DNA from: Brevibacterium picturae
Lineage (GTDB): Bacteria > Actinomycetota > Actinomycetes > Actinomycetales > Brevibacteriaceae
Assembly (NCBI RefSeq): GCF_900105045.1
Contig: NZ_LT629739.1
Location: 2,666,001 to 2,730,000 of the forward strand
DNA: 64,000 nt
Direction of reading: 5' to 3'
Each line of letters opens with the position of its first letter. Within the stretch, counting starts at the first letter, position 1. Below the pieces are notes generated by a model. The model searched no databases. It was not told where the DNA came from and saw only the letters and a program-made list of their open reading frames with translations. Shown here piece after piece: positions 54,673-63,019 of the stretch. A program made the translations under genes and the position numbers.

Positions 54673-54732
54673 AACGGTCGGTAAGTCCTGGTCGATCCAA
54701 GGGCTTGAATCGACCAGGACTTACCGACCGTT
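54673..54732. terminator. long hairpin, related to the one at 57460
   Basis: Two perfect 24-base arms face each other across 12 bases, of which CAAG/CTTG can pair too. It stands 113 bp past the stop of the UbiB-like gene on the minus strand and is followed there by a T-rich stretch, so it probably ends that transcript. The arm aligns to the arm at 57460-57479 over AACGGT-GGTA-GT-CTG. The stretch 54471-54844 has no gene; the rest of it shows nothing of note. Confidence 0.75.
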
Positions 54733-54844
54733 GGGCTCTGCCCCGGCGAGTGGACGCGCAGGGGGCTGGTTGGCAGCGATTGGAAGTTTCAGTCTGAGCT
54801 GTCGGTGGGTCGGATGACCGCCCGTGTTCACAGACCGCACCTTC

Positions 54845-56713
54845 TCACAGCCGTCGGTGTCTGCGGCTGAACGCCCTGTGTCGCAGCATGGTGAGCAGAC
54901 TGTGGATCAGCGCCGGCACCGAGGCGATGAGCAGCAGCACCCCGCCCAGAGTCGTTGCGCTCAACAGCACCGCACCGGCGATGACGAAGCCGGTGAACAG
55001 CACCGCCGAGATCACCCCGCTGGCCAGGAGCTCGAGACCGGCAACCCGACGATCCAGCTTGGGCGTGGCCACCGAGAGTTCGCCGTTCTCGAGCCTCTGG
55101 ACCAGGCTGTCGAGCCGTCCCGGAAGACCCAGCGTCAGACGCACGAAGGTGAGCGCTTCCTTCGCCACAGTACCGGCGGCGCCGCCCTTCTCCTCCTCGA
55201 TCAGCTCGCTCGCATAGGGTTCGACGACCTCCCAGATGTTGAACGAAGGGTCCAGAGAACTGCACAGACCCGACACCATGGACAGCGAGCGGATGATGAG
55301 GAAGAGGTTCTCCGGCAGCTGCACGGGCAGATCCCGCACCACCGATTCGAAATCCGTGGAGAAGGCTCGCAGCTCCTTCTCGTCGACGTCGCGCAGCTGA
55401 GCGAACCCCATGCCCCCGAACCGGGCGAAGAGCCCGGTGAGGGAGCGTTCGAGTTCGTCCGTATCTGCGCCGTCCAGCAGAACGCCGATGAGTTCGACGC
55501 TGGCGACGAGGCGGCGGGAGTCCCGCATGGCCACGGCGATGATGAGTTCCCGCAAGCCCGTTCGCAGGGTCTCGGGCACATGTCCCATCATCCCGAAGTC
55601 GACGAAGGTCAGATGCCAGCCGGTCTCCGCCGAGGTTGTTGTCGAGTGGGCGGGAGTGACGAAGATATTGCCGGGGTGGGGATCGGCGTGGAAGAACCCT
55701 GTGCGGAAGAGCTGGTCGAACATCGTGTGCGCGAAGGCAGCGGCGACCTCGTGGGGGTCGATCCCGGCTCGATGCAGCGCAGTGACGTCATTGGCCTTGA
55801 TCGCTGTGACGTCCTCCATGGTCAGCACCTGCGGTGTGGTCTGCTCCCAGACGATTCGCGGAGCCTGCACCCGGTCCGAGCTGGTCGATCGGTCCGACTT
55901 GGACCCAGAAGGGGCAGTGTCTACCGAACCAGTCGCCGAACCCGCTACCGAATCAGCTGCCGACGCAGCCGCATCCAGGGCGAAGGCCTCCGCATTCGCC
56001 GCCTCGTGGAGATAGTCGATCTCCTCGAGACTGACATGGGCGAACTCTTCGACCAGCGCCGGCATATCGACGCGGCGGGAGATGAATCGGACGCGGGAGA
56101 GCCATCCGGCGATCCGGCGCAGGGCTCGCAGGTCGACCTCGACGACATCGGCGATTCCCGGCCGCTGAACCTTGACGACCACCTCGGCGAATCCGAGCTC
56201 TGCGGCCACGCTCGGGGCCAGAGTCGCTGAGTGTGCCTGCCCCAAGGACGCTGCCGCTAACGGGCGAGTGTCGAAGGAGGCGAAGGCGTCGGTGAGCCCC
56301 ATTCCCAGCTGAGCCTCGGCGAGAGTGCGGATCTGCGGGTAGGGGACCGGTGAGACCTCGTCCTGCAGGCCCTCGAGCTCCCTGGTGATCTCGGGCGGCA
56401 GCACATCCTTCCGCGACGACAGGAACTGTCCGACCTTGATCATCAGACCGCCGAGTTCCACGGCCAGGACGCGGAACCGCTTGGCCGTCGACCGCCACCG
56501 TTCTACCCGACTCCGCGCCGCGAACCGGCCCAGGCCGATCCGCGGCAGCGTCATCTCGAACCACCAGGCCAGAACCATCTGAGCTGCTGCAAAGCGGAGA
56601 ATGCGACCGTATCGCGCCCTGAGGCTTCGCCTCTGATCGGGCTTCATCGGGGTGGTGGGTTCCGGTGCGGCGCGGTCCTCTGGCGGCACGCGCCGCTCGG
56701 TTCCCGCCGTCAC
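54845..56713 (-). CDS. UbiB/ABC1-family atypical kinase
   Basis: A 622-residue protein of the AarF/UbiB family, ATPases that act on isoprenoid lipids. LGGLMIKVGQFLSSRKDVLPPEI carries the K-x-G-Q motif near 94-112, AAASLGQAHSA the Ala-rich loop, VVVKVQRPGI the ATP lysine, HADPHPGNIFV the catalytic loop and FVDFGMMGHVP the metal Asp. Two C-terminal helices anchor it. It starts with GTG four bases after the PadR gene stop, with GAGGA in that gene's end. PadR probably controls it. Confidence 0.85.
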   Translation of the reverse strand: MTAGTERRVPPEDRAAPEPTTPMKPDQRRSLRARYGRILRFAAAQMVLAWWFEMTLPRIGLGRFAARSRVERWRSTAKRFRVLAVELGGLMIKVGQFLSSRKDVLPPEITRELEGLQDEVSPVPYPQIRTLAEAQLGMGLTDAFASFDTRPLAAASLGQAHSATLAPSVAAELGFAEVVVKVQRPGIADVVEVDLRALRRIAGWLSRVRFISRRVDMPALVEEFAHVSLEEIDYLHEAANAEAFALDAAASAADSVAGSATGSVDTAPSGSKSDRSTSSDRVQAPRIVWEQTTPQVLTMEDVTAIKANDVTALHRAGIDPHEVAAAFAHTMFDQLFRTGFFHADPHPGNIFVTPAHSTTTSAETGWHLTFVDFGMMGHVPETLRTGLRELIIAVAMRDSRRLVASVELIGVLLDGADTDELERSLTGLFARFGGMGFAQLRDVDEKELRAFSTDFESVVRDLPVQLPENLFLIIRSLSMVSGLCSSLDPSFNIWEVVEPYASELIEEEKGGAAGTVAKEALTFVRLTLGLPGRLDSLVQRLENGELSVATPKLDRRVAGLELLASGVISAVLFTGFVIAGAVLLSATTLGGVLLLIASVPALIHSLLTMLRHRAFSRRHRRL

Positions 56714-56716
56714 CGC

Positions 56717-57274
56717 TCAGTCCTCGGCGAGGATCGAATACAGCTTGCGCTTGGTCTCCTCGAGCGCGGTGACCGCCTCCGCGACCTGTTCCTTGTTGCC
56801 GGATCGGCCGACCTGAGCTGCGGCCTGGGCCAGCTCGACGCCGGCCTTGGCCAGGTTTGCAGCCCTGGGCGCGTCGGGCTTCTTCGCTGATTCCCACGGA
56901 GCATTGGACTCCGGCTCGGATGCGACCTGTTCGCGTCCGGCCTCGGTGAGGGAATAGGTCTTGCGTCCGCTGGAGGACTCCGAGCTGATGAGTCCCTCAT
57001 CCGTGAGCAGCTGCAGCGTCGGGTAGACCGATCCCGGGCTGGGCTTCCAGCTGCCGCCGCTGCGCTCTTCGATCTCTTGGATGATCTGGTACCCATGCAT
57101 CGGCGCCTCGGCCAGGAGTGTGAGAATTCCGGCGCGGACATCCCCGCGATTCATGCGGAATGGCTGTTTGGGGTTGAAAGATGAGCGCAGCTGCTCCACC
57201 GCTTCCCAGATATTCGCCCCGCCCCAATCGCCGTTTCGACGAGAGAAACCTCCGTGCGTGAATGGCTCGTTCAT
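56717..57274 (-). CDS. PadR-family transcriptional regulator
   Basis: A 185-residue regulator. The PadR winged helix is RGDVRAGILTLLAEAPMHGYQIIQEIEERSGGSWKPSPGSVYPTLQLLTDEGLI, followed by the wing GRKTYSLTEAG and a helical dimer part. An AT palindrome 33-52 nt before its ATG is a likely own site. It leads the UbiB-like gene. Confidence 0.88.
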   Translation of the reverse strand: MNEPFTHGGFSRRNGDWGGANIWEAVEQLRSSFNPKQPFRMNRGDVRAGILTLLAEAPMHGYQIIQEIEERSGGSWKPSPGSVYPTLQLLTDEGLISSESSSGRKTYSLTEAGREQVASEPESNAPWESAKKPDAPRAANLAKAGVELAQAAAQVGRSGNKEQVAEAVTALEETKRKLYSILAED

Positions 57275-57306
57275 GATGACCTCCAGGTTTGTTCGTATCG
57301 CTCTGA

Positions 57307-57326
57307 CGATATATAACGATATATCG
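57307..57326. promoter_or_regulatory. PadR operator candidate
   Basis: CGATATAT-AACG-ATATATCG is a 20-bp inverted repeat with perfect 8-bp arms. PadR-family sites commonly have this ATAT-rich form. It lies 33 nt before the PadR start codon and probably overlaps the promoter. Confidence 0.7.
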
Positions 57327-57459
57327 GCGATGGGTTGCTGGGAAGATCATTCGACCGATCGCGGAGGCAATTCCCAGACCGTGTTCAGACAGGCACGACG
57401 AAGGGGTGCGGCAGTGACGCAGCAGCCGCCTCGGCGAATGCAGCCGATCGGGAAACAGA

Positions 57460-57524
57460 CAACGGTTGGTCTGTTCTGCTCGACCCGCGCGCCGCTGAGA
57501 TCGTGCAGAACATACCAACCGTTG
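57460..57524. terminator. long hairpin after pstB
   Basis: Two 20-base arms (CAACGGTTGGT-TGTTCTGC with one mismatch) face each other across 25 bases, 45 bp past the pstB stop on the minus strand, and TTGTCTGTTT follows. It likely ends the pst operon transcript. Its arm resembles that of the hairpin at 54673. Confidence 0.75.
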
Positions 57525-57568
57525 AGTATTGCCGAGGCCGCTGAGTGTTCCCGCGACCCGAATTCAGA

Positions 57569-58348
57569 TCAGCCGAAGCGGCCGGAGATGTAGTTCTCGG
57601 TCTCTTCCTTGTCAGGGTTGGAGAAGATCGTCGAGGTGTCGTTGAACTCGATGAGCTTGCCCGGCTTGCCGGTGCCCGCGATGTTGAAGAACGCGGTCCT
57701 GTCGGAGACTCGAGCGGCCTGCTGCATGTTGTGAGTGACGATGACGACCGTGTACTGGTCCTTGAGGTCGTTGATGAGGTCCTCGATGGCCAGGGTGGAG
57801 ATCGGGTCGAGCGCGGAGCACGGTTCGTCCATGAGCAGGACCTCGGGCTCGACGGCGATCGCGCGAGCGATGCACAGGCGCTGCTGCTGGCCACCGGAGA
57901 GTCCCGAGCCGGGCAGGCTGAGACGGTCCTTGACCTCGTTCCAGAGGTTCGCGCCGCGCAGCGCACGTTCGGTGAGGTCATCGGCGTCGGACTTCGAGAT
58001 GCGCTTGCTGTTCAGGCGCACGCCGGCCAGTACGTTCTCCTTGATGCTCATCGTGGGGAACGGGTTCGCACGCTGGAAGACCATGCCGACCTCGCGACGC
58101 ACGTTGACCGGGTCGACGCCCGCGCCGTAGATGTCATTGCCGTCCATGAGGACCTGACCGGAGACGGAGGCGCCCGGAATCACTTCGTGCATCCGGTTGA
58201 GTGTGCGCAGCACGGTGGACTTGCCACAGCCCGAAGGGCCGATGAGGGCTGTCACCGAGCGGGGTTTGATCTGCATTCCCACACCGTCAACAGCGCGGAA
58301 GTCGCCGTAGAAGATGTCGAGATCCTTGATGTCGATCTGCTTGGACAA
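57569..58348 (-). CDS. pstB: phosphate ABC transporter ATPase
   Basis: A 259-residue ATPase that drives high-affinity phosphate uptake. Walker [11 protein letters not shown]-loop [18 protein letters not shown], signature LSGGQQQR, Walker [14 protein letters not shown]. The start is TTG, with AAGGAAA before it. Last gene of pstSCAB. Confidence 0.95.
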   Translation of the reverse strand: MSKQIDIKDLDIFYGDFRAVDGVGMQIKPRSVTALIGPSGCGKSTVLRTLNRMHEVIPGASVSGQVLMDGNDIYGAGVDPVNVRREVGMVFQRANPFPTMSIKENVLAGVRLNSKRISKSDADDLTERALRGANLWNEVKDRLSLPGSGLSGGQQQRLCIARAIAVEPEVLLMDEPCSALDPISTLAIEDLINDLKDQYTVVIVTHNMQQAARVSDRTAFFNIAGTGKPGKLIEFNDTSTIFSNPDKEETENYISGRFG

Positions 58349-58450
58349 TGTGTTTCCTTATCTTTGGGAACGTCTGTGGCAAGTTCTGCGTAAGTCTGTC
58401 GTGCGTTTCGGTTTTCCTGCAGTGCGGTGAAGTGCGTTGCAGGAGACGCG

Positions 58451-59590
58451 TCAGCGCCCTGTCTTCGGGGCCAGCACTTTTGCGATGACACGTGCCAGGA
58501 GGTTGAGGAACATGACCAGTGCGACGAGGACGAGCGCTGCTGCCCAGGCACGTTCCGAGCTGGCGATGGCGGCCTCGCCGGGGGAGACAGGACGCAGCTG
58601 CGAATCGTAGATGTAGGTCGGAAGCGTCGACATCCAGCCGGAGAACAGGTTCCAGTTGAGGTTCTTCGCGAAGCCGGCTGTGACCATGATCGGCGCGGTC
58701 TCACCGATGACGCGGGCGATTGCGATGGTGATGCCGGAGAGGATGCCCGACACCGAGGTGGGCAGGACGATCTTGACGATCGTCTTCCACTTCGGCACGC
58801 CCAGAGCATAGGACGCTTCACGCAGGTCCATCGGCACGAGCCGCAGGATCTCCTCCGTATTGCGCACGACGATCGGAATCATGAGCACGGACAAAGCCAC
58901 CGCGGCGGTGAAGCCGGTCTTTGCGATGCCCGCAGCCTCCGGCATGACGAGGTTTGCGATGGTAGAGAACAGGGCGAAGGCGAAGAGGCCGGCAACGATC
59001 GAGGGGATGCCGGTCATCACGTCGACGAGGAAAGTGATGGCCTTGCCCAGTCTGTTTTTGCCGGCGTACTCGACGAGGTAGATCGCGGTCAGCACGCCGA
59101 TGGGGATCGAGATGACGCAGGCGGCGATGGTGATCAGAACGGTGCCGACGATCGCGTGGTAGAAGCCACCGGCCAAGGTTGCTTCGCCGGCGACGTACTG
59201 CTGGTCGAGGATGCCTTTCATGCCGAGCATCGTGCGGGACAGGAGGTCGCCGTTGATGGCGGCTCCGCCCTTGGAGACGGTCAGCCAGAGCAGAGAGATG
59301 AGGGGAACGCATGCGAGGACGAAAGCGGAGGTGACGACGGTCGTGGCCACCCGGTCAGTGGCCTTGCGGCGGCCTTCGTAGGACGCGGAGAGCGCGAACA
59401 CGGCCACCATGTTGATGAGTCCGGCGAGGACTGCGACGACGGGGATGTTGAAGCCGCCGAAGATGAGGAAGCCGATGACGATCGCGACGATGATGGAGGC
59501 GACCGCAATGACCCAGGGGGTGGCCTGGGGCAGCTGCTTCGAGGTCAGGTTGCGCGACGTGGTCATCGAACTGTTCGTATTGGTCAACAT
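58451..59590 (-). CDS. pstA: phosphate ABC transporter permease
   Basis: A 379-residue membrane subunit. About three extra helices at the N-terminus precede the permease core, which ends in the ATPase-contact loop EASYALGVPKWKTIVKIVLP. ATG at 59590 follows AAGGGCAG; a TTG at 59596 overlapping the pstC stop is the alternative. Confidence 0.92.
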   Translation of the reverse strand: MLTNTNSSMTTSRNLTSKQLPQATPWVIAVASIIVAIVIGFLIFGGFNIPVVAVLAGLINMVAVFALSASYEGRRKATDRVATTVVTSAFVLACVPLISLLWLTVSKGGAAINGDLLSRTMLGMKGILDQQYVAGEATLAGGFYHAIVGTVLITIAACVISIPIGVLTAIYLVEYAGKNRLGKAITFLVDVMTGIPSIVAGLFAFALFSTIANLVMPEAAGIAKTGFTAAVALSVLMIPIVVRNTEEILRLVPMDLREASYALGVPKWKTIVKIVLPTSVSGILSGITIAIARVIGETAPIMVTAGFAKNLNWNLFSGWMSTLPTYIYDSQLRPVSPGEAAIASSERAWAAALVLVALVMFLNLLARVIAKVLAPKTGR

Positions 59591-59592
59591 TC

Positions 59593-60600
59593 TCAACTGC
59601 CCTTCACCGAGGTCTTGGCTACGATTGCACGTGCTCCCATGTTCACCAGAAGGGTGATGACGAAGAGGACGAGGCCGATCGTGATCAGCTCGGACAGCCG
59701 TAGGCCGGCGGCCTCGGGGAAGTTCTGCGCGATCTCTGAAGCGATCGTCTGGTTGCCGCTGACGACCAGGGAGGCGGTGAGCAGACCGGGGGAGAGGATC
59801 ATGGCCACGGCCATGGTCTCACCGAGTGCGCGGCCGAGGCCGAGCATGGTCGCCGAGGCGATGCCGGACTTGCCGAACGGCAGCACCGACATGCGGATCA
59901 TCTCCCAGCGGGTGGCACCGAGTGCCAGCGCCGCTTCCTCCTGCAGGCGGGGAGTCTGCAGGAAGATCTCCCGGGTCAGGGAGGTGATGATCGGCAGGAT
60001 CATGATGGAGAGCACGAGGGAGGCGGTCAGCAGGGTGCGCCCGGTCTGCGACACCGCACCGTTCTCATCGGCTGCGAAGATCGGGATCCAGCCGAACCAC
60101 TTCGACAGCCACAGGTAGAAGGCCGTGAGGTTGCCTGCCAGGGCGATTCCCCACAGTCCGTAGACCACCGACGGAATCGCTGCGAGCAGGTCGATGACGT
60201 AACCGAGGACCGGCGCCAGCTTCCGCGGAGCCATGTGCGTGGTGAACAGGGCGATGCCCAGAGCGAACGGAGTCGCCACGAGCAGAGCGATGGCGGAGGA
60301 GATCAGCGTCCCGATGATGAGCGGCCAGACGTAGGAGAAGAATCCCTTGCCACCGGTGATCGAACTCGGATCATCCATTTGGGCCTTGATGGTCTCCGTG
60401 GACTGCGCCAGAAGGAACAGTGCGACTCCTGCCAGGATGAGCAGGATCAGGATGCCGGCGATGAGCGTCGCGGCAGAGAATATGCGGTCACCGGGACGAA
60501 CAACGGCTTTGGGCTTCTGACCCTTGCCGGGCTCGGGATGTGAGTCCGGTTCAGGTTCTCCGGCGGGACCGGACGCGGTGGTCTGTGTGCTGGTCGGCAC
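59593..60600 (-). CDS. pstC: phosphate ABC transporter permease
   Basis: A 335-residue membrane subunit with six helices after a 40-residue polar start. The ATPase-contact loop is EEAALALGATRWEMIRMSVLPFG, and LGRALGETMAVAMILS follows. It begins with GTG behind AGGAGC and pairs with PstA. Confidence 0.93.
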   Translation of the reverse strand: MPTSTQTTASGPAGEPEPDSHPEPGKGQKPKAVVRPGDRIFSAATLIAGILILLILAGVALFLLAQSTETIKAQMDDPSSITGGKGFFSYVWPLIIGTLISSAIALLVATPFALGIALFTTHMAPRKLAPVLGYVIDLLAAIPSVVYGLWGIALAGNLTAFYLWLSKWFGWIPIFAADENGAVSQTGRTLLTASLVLSIMILPIITSLTREIFLQTPRLQEEAALALGATRWEMIRMSVLPFGKSGIASATMLGLGRALGETMAVAMILSPGLLTASLVVSGNQTIASEIAQNFPEAAGLRLSELITIGLVLFVITLLVNMGARAIVAKTSVKGS

Positions 60601-60651
60601 AAGTGCTCCTCATGAAACTTGCGGTGGGCCCGGCGGGCGGACCCGTAGGCA

Positions 60652-60688
60652 CCGAAGAGCGGCGCAGGGGCGCTGCGCCGCTCTTCGG
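60652..60688. terminator. hairpin between pstS and pstC
   Basis: A perfect 16-bp GC-rich stem (CCGAAGAGCGGCGCAG and complement) with a 5-base loop lies in the 119-bp gap between pstS and pstC. No T run follows. It may protect the pstS message or partly stop transcription, giving more binding protein than permease. Confidence 0.7.
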
Positions 60689-60719
60689 CTTATCAATTCT
60701 GCAGGTCAGGGGCCAAAAA

Positions 60720-61823
60720 TCAGCCTTCAACCTTGATCGAATCGATGACGGTTTCGATCTGCGAACGGAGGTCATCGGACAGGGGTGCCGAGCCTGCGGA
60801 CTCCGCTGCGGACTTCTGTCCCTCTTCGGAGACGACGAACTTCTCCCAGGCCTTGACCATGTCCACGGTCTCCTGGTCCTTGTAGGACGAGCAGACCAGG
60901 TGGTATGACACCAGAACGATCGGGTAGGCACCGGACTCGGTGGTGTCGCGGGCCAGATCGAAGGCGAGGTCACCTTCGCCGCGGCCCTCGACCTGCTCGG
61001 AGGCGTCGACGACCTTGGAAGCGGCCTCTGGGGAGAGCTCGACGAACTCCTCGCCGACCTTCACCTTGGCCTTGCCCAGCGATCCGACTGCGGAGGCATC
61101 AGCATAGCCGATGGCGCCATCGGTGTCGGAGATGGTCTGCACGACACCATCGGTGCCCTTTGCGGCCTCGCCGCCGAACTCCTTGGGGAAGTTTCCGCTG
61201 ACTTCGGCGTCCCAGTCCTTCTCGGCGGTGGCCTTGAGGTACTCGGCGAAGTTCTCCGTGGTGCCGGAGTCGTCGGAACGGTGAACGGCGGTGATCTTCG
61301 TGTCAGGGAGGTCCGCGTCCGGGTTGTCGGCCTTGATGGCCTCGTCATTCCACGTGCTGATCTCGCCCTTGAAGATCTTGGCGATGGTCGACGGGGAAAG
61401 GTTGAGCTCGTCGACGCCCTCGACGTTGAACGCCACAGCGATCGGGGAGATGTAGACCGGGTACTCGAAGGCACCTTCTGGGCCGCAGACTTCCTTGCTG
61501 GCCTCGACCTCTTCTTCGTCGAGGTGAGCGTCGGAGCCGGCGAACTGAGCGTTACCGGCGAGGAACTGCTCACGGCCCGCACCCGAACCGTCGGGAGAGT
61601 AGTTGACGGTCATGCCGGAGTTCGCCGAGGCGAAGTCGGCGGTCCAAGCGTCCATCGCCGCCTTCTGCGAGGAGGCACCGATGCCGGTGATGGTGCCCTG
61701 CAGGTCACTGTTGCCGCCCTCGGAGATTTCCTCTCCGGTGGCGGAGCCGCCGCCGCAGGCCGACAAGGTGAGTGCGCCGACTGCCAGAATCGCAGCGGAT
61801 GGTGCCAGGTGCTTCAGCTTCAC
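60720..61823 (-). CDS. pstS: phosphate-binding lipoprotein
   Basis: A 367-residue periplasmic-type binding protein held by lipid: signal peptide MKLKHLAPSAAILAVGALTLSACGGG with lipobox LSAC. Phosphate-site stretches are GIGASSQKAAMDAW, SPDGSGAGREQF, and VHRSDDSGTTENFAEYL. The GTG at 61823 is fixed by the signal peptide. PHO-type repeats lie about 100 nt upstream. Confidence 0.95.
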   Translation of the reverse strand: MKLKHLAPSAAILAVGALTLSACGGGSATGEEISEGGNSDLQGTITGIGASSQKAAMDAWTADFASANSGMTVNYSPDGSGAGREQFLAGNAQFAGSDAHLDEEEVEASKEVCGPEGAFEYPVYISPIAVAFNVEGVDELNLSPSTIAKIFKGEISTWNDEAIKADNPDADLPDTKITAVHRSDDSGTTENFAEYLKATAEKDWDAEVSGNFPKEFGGEAAKGTDGVVQTISDTDGAIGYADASAVGSLGKAKVKVGEEFVELSPEAASKVVDASEQVEGRGEGDLAFDLARDTTESGAYPIVLVSYHLVCSSYKDQETVDMVKAWEKFVVSEEGQKSAAESAGSAPLSDDLRSQIETVIDSIKVEG

Positions 61824-61922
61824 GAAGATGCCTTTCCAGTATGAGCGAGAATGCTGCTCGAGATTGCTCGATCTTTCGTGTTCCACGCTAAGGATCGTGT
61901 GTAAAGGCTGGGGAGTGGCAAA

Positions 61923-61942
61923 GTGAATGGAGGGTGAATGAA
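61923..61942 (-). promoter_or_regulatory. PHO box before pstS
   Basis: On the minus strand ATTCAC occurs twice with 11-bp period (ATTCACCCTCC then ATTCACTTTGC), close to the PhoP unit GTTCACC of streptomycetes. It lies about 100-120 nt before the pstS start. The same spacing appears before the DUF47-Pit operon. Confidence 0.6.
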
Positions 61943-62044
61943 TCCTGAAGGCTTCGAGTCTCCGTGAGTGCTCTATCACAGGAACAGGCGAATTCGTGAA
62001 AGGATGGTTGCCGGAACGGCCGTGCCGTGGAAATCGGCATCGGT

Positions 62045-63019
62045 TCACGTGTCGATCGGGCGCATCCGTTCGAAGTCGACGATGCGGGGCACAGCACCTG
62101 GACGCACATAGGCGACGATGATCTCACCGGGCTTGAGGTAGGGGTCTTCGCGCGGCAGCTTGTCCGCGATTCGCTGTGGGGCGTGCTTCGCGTAGATGCC
62201 GAGGATCAGCGGCAGCACCGGCCGGTGGGTGCAGTAGATGACGGGTTTGCCCTTCTCGAGGAGCTTCTCGATGAACCGAGCGGTCTTGTCCGGATTCGCG
62301 GAGCTCGCCTTCTCACTCAGGCACGAGGCCTTCCGGATCGGCCTGCCGGTCGCCGCAGACAGCGGAGCGAGCGTGGCCATGCACCGCTTCCAGGGGCTCG
62401 AGATCAGCCTCTTCGTCCCCCATGCCGAGAGCAGTCCGGTCAGTGCCATGGCCTGTCGGGTCCCCAGTGCCAGCAGCGGGCGCACGTGTTCCGTCTCATG
62501 CCACTTCGCCCGGGGGAATGCCTTCCCATGGCGGACGAGGATCAGTGGCCAGGCGCGCAGCGCGTCGGTGGAGTCGAACTTCTCCAGAGCATCGAGCTGG
62601 TCGCGATCAGCGTAGGAGGATAGCTTGGTCCGCGCCTCACCGAGGGGAAACCACCTCACCTCGTCGACTTCTCGCTGGTTCAGCGGCGCAAAGGTGTGAT
62701 CGCCCCTGACCTGTGCTGACCAGTAGAAGACCTTCTTGAGATACTTTCCTCCGACCATGTACTCGGCCGAGGGCAGGGGGACGCCGATGGTGATATCGAG
62801 CCCGGTCTCCTCCTTGACCTCGCGAACCGCCGTCTCCGGGAGGGTCTCACCGGATTCCACCTTGCCCTTGGGCCATGACCAGTCGTTGTAGCGGGGGCGG
62901 TGGATGAGTGCGACCTCGAGGCCCTCAGCGCCGTTGCGCCAGCACAGGGCGCCGGCGGCGAGGACATCGGCGGTGACGCGCGAGGATGCCTGCGCGGTGC
63001 CGACCGCTTTCGCGCTCAC
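62045..63019 (-). CDS. mutT1: Nudix hydrolase with histidine-phosphatase domain (MutT1 type)
   Basis: A 324-residue two-domain protein. The Nudix box is [23 protein letters not shown] (about 52-74), and a SixA-like phosphatase domain follows (LILVRHGKA near 160, [20 protein letters not shown]). In mycobacteria MutT1 cleans oxidised guanine nucleotides and diadenosine polyphosphates. It starts with GTG overlapping the ppk stop (GTGA). Confidence 0.92.
   Translation of the reverse strand: MSAKAVGTAQASSRVTADVLAAGALCWRNGAEGLEVALIHRPRYNDWSWPKGKVESGETLPETAVREVKEETGLDITIGVPLPSAEYMVGGKYLKKVFYWSAQVRGDHTFAPLNQREVDEVRWFPLGEARTKLSSYADRDQLDALEKFDSTDALRAWPLILVRHGKAFPRAKWHETEHVRPLLALGTRQAMALTGLLSAWGTKRLISSPWKRCMATLAPLSAATGRPIRKASCLSEKASSANPDKTARFIEKLLEKGKPVIYCTHRPVLPLILGIYAKHAPQRIADKLPREDPYLKPGEIIVAYVRPGAVPRIVDFERMRPIDT

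Noticed and set aside
58427..60118. 563-codon plus-strand open frame
   Set aside because: Antisense to pstA and pstC, composed of Asp, Gly and Arg; a shadow frame.
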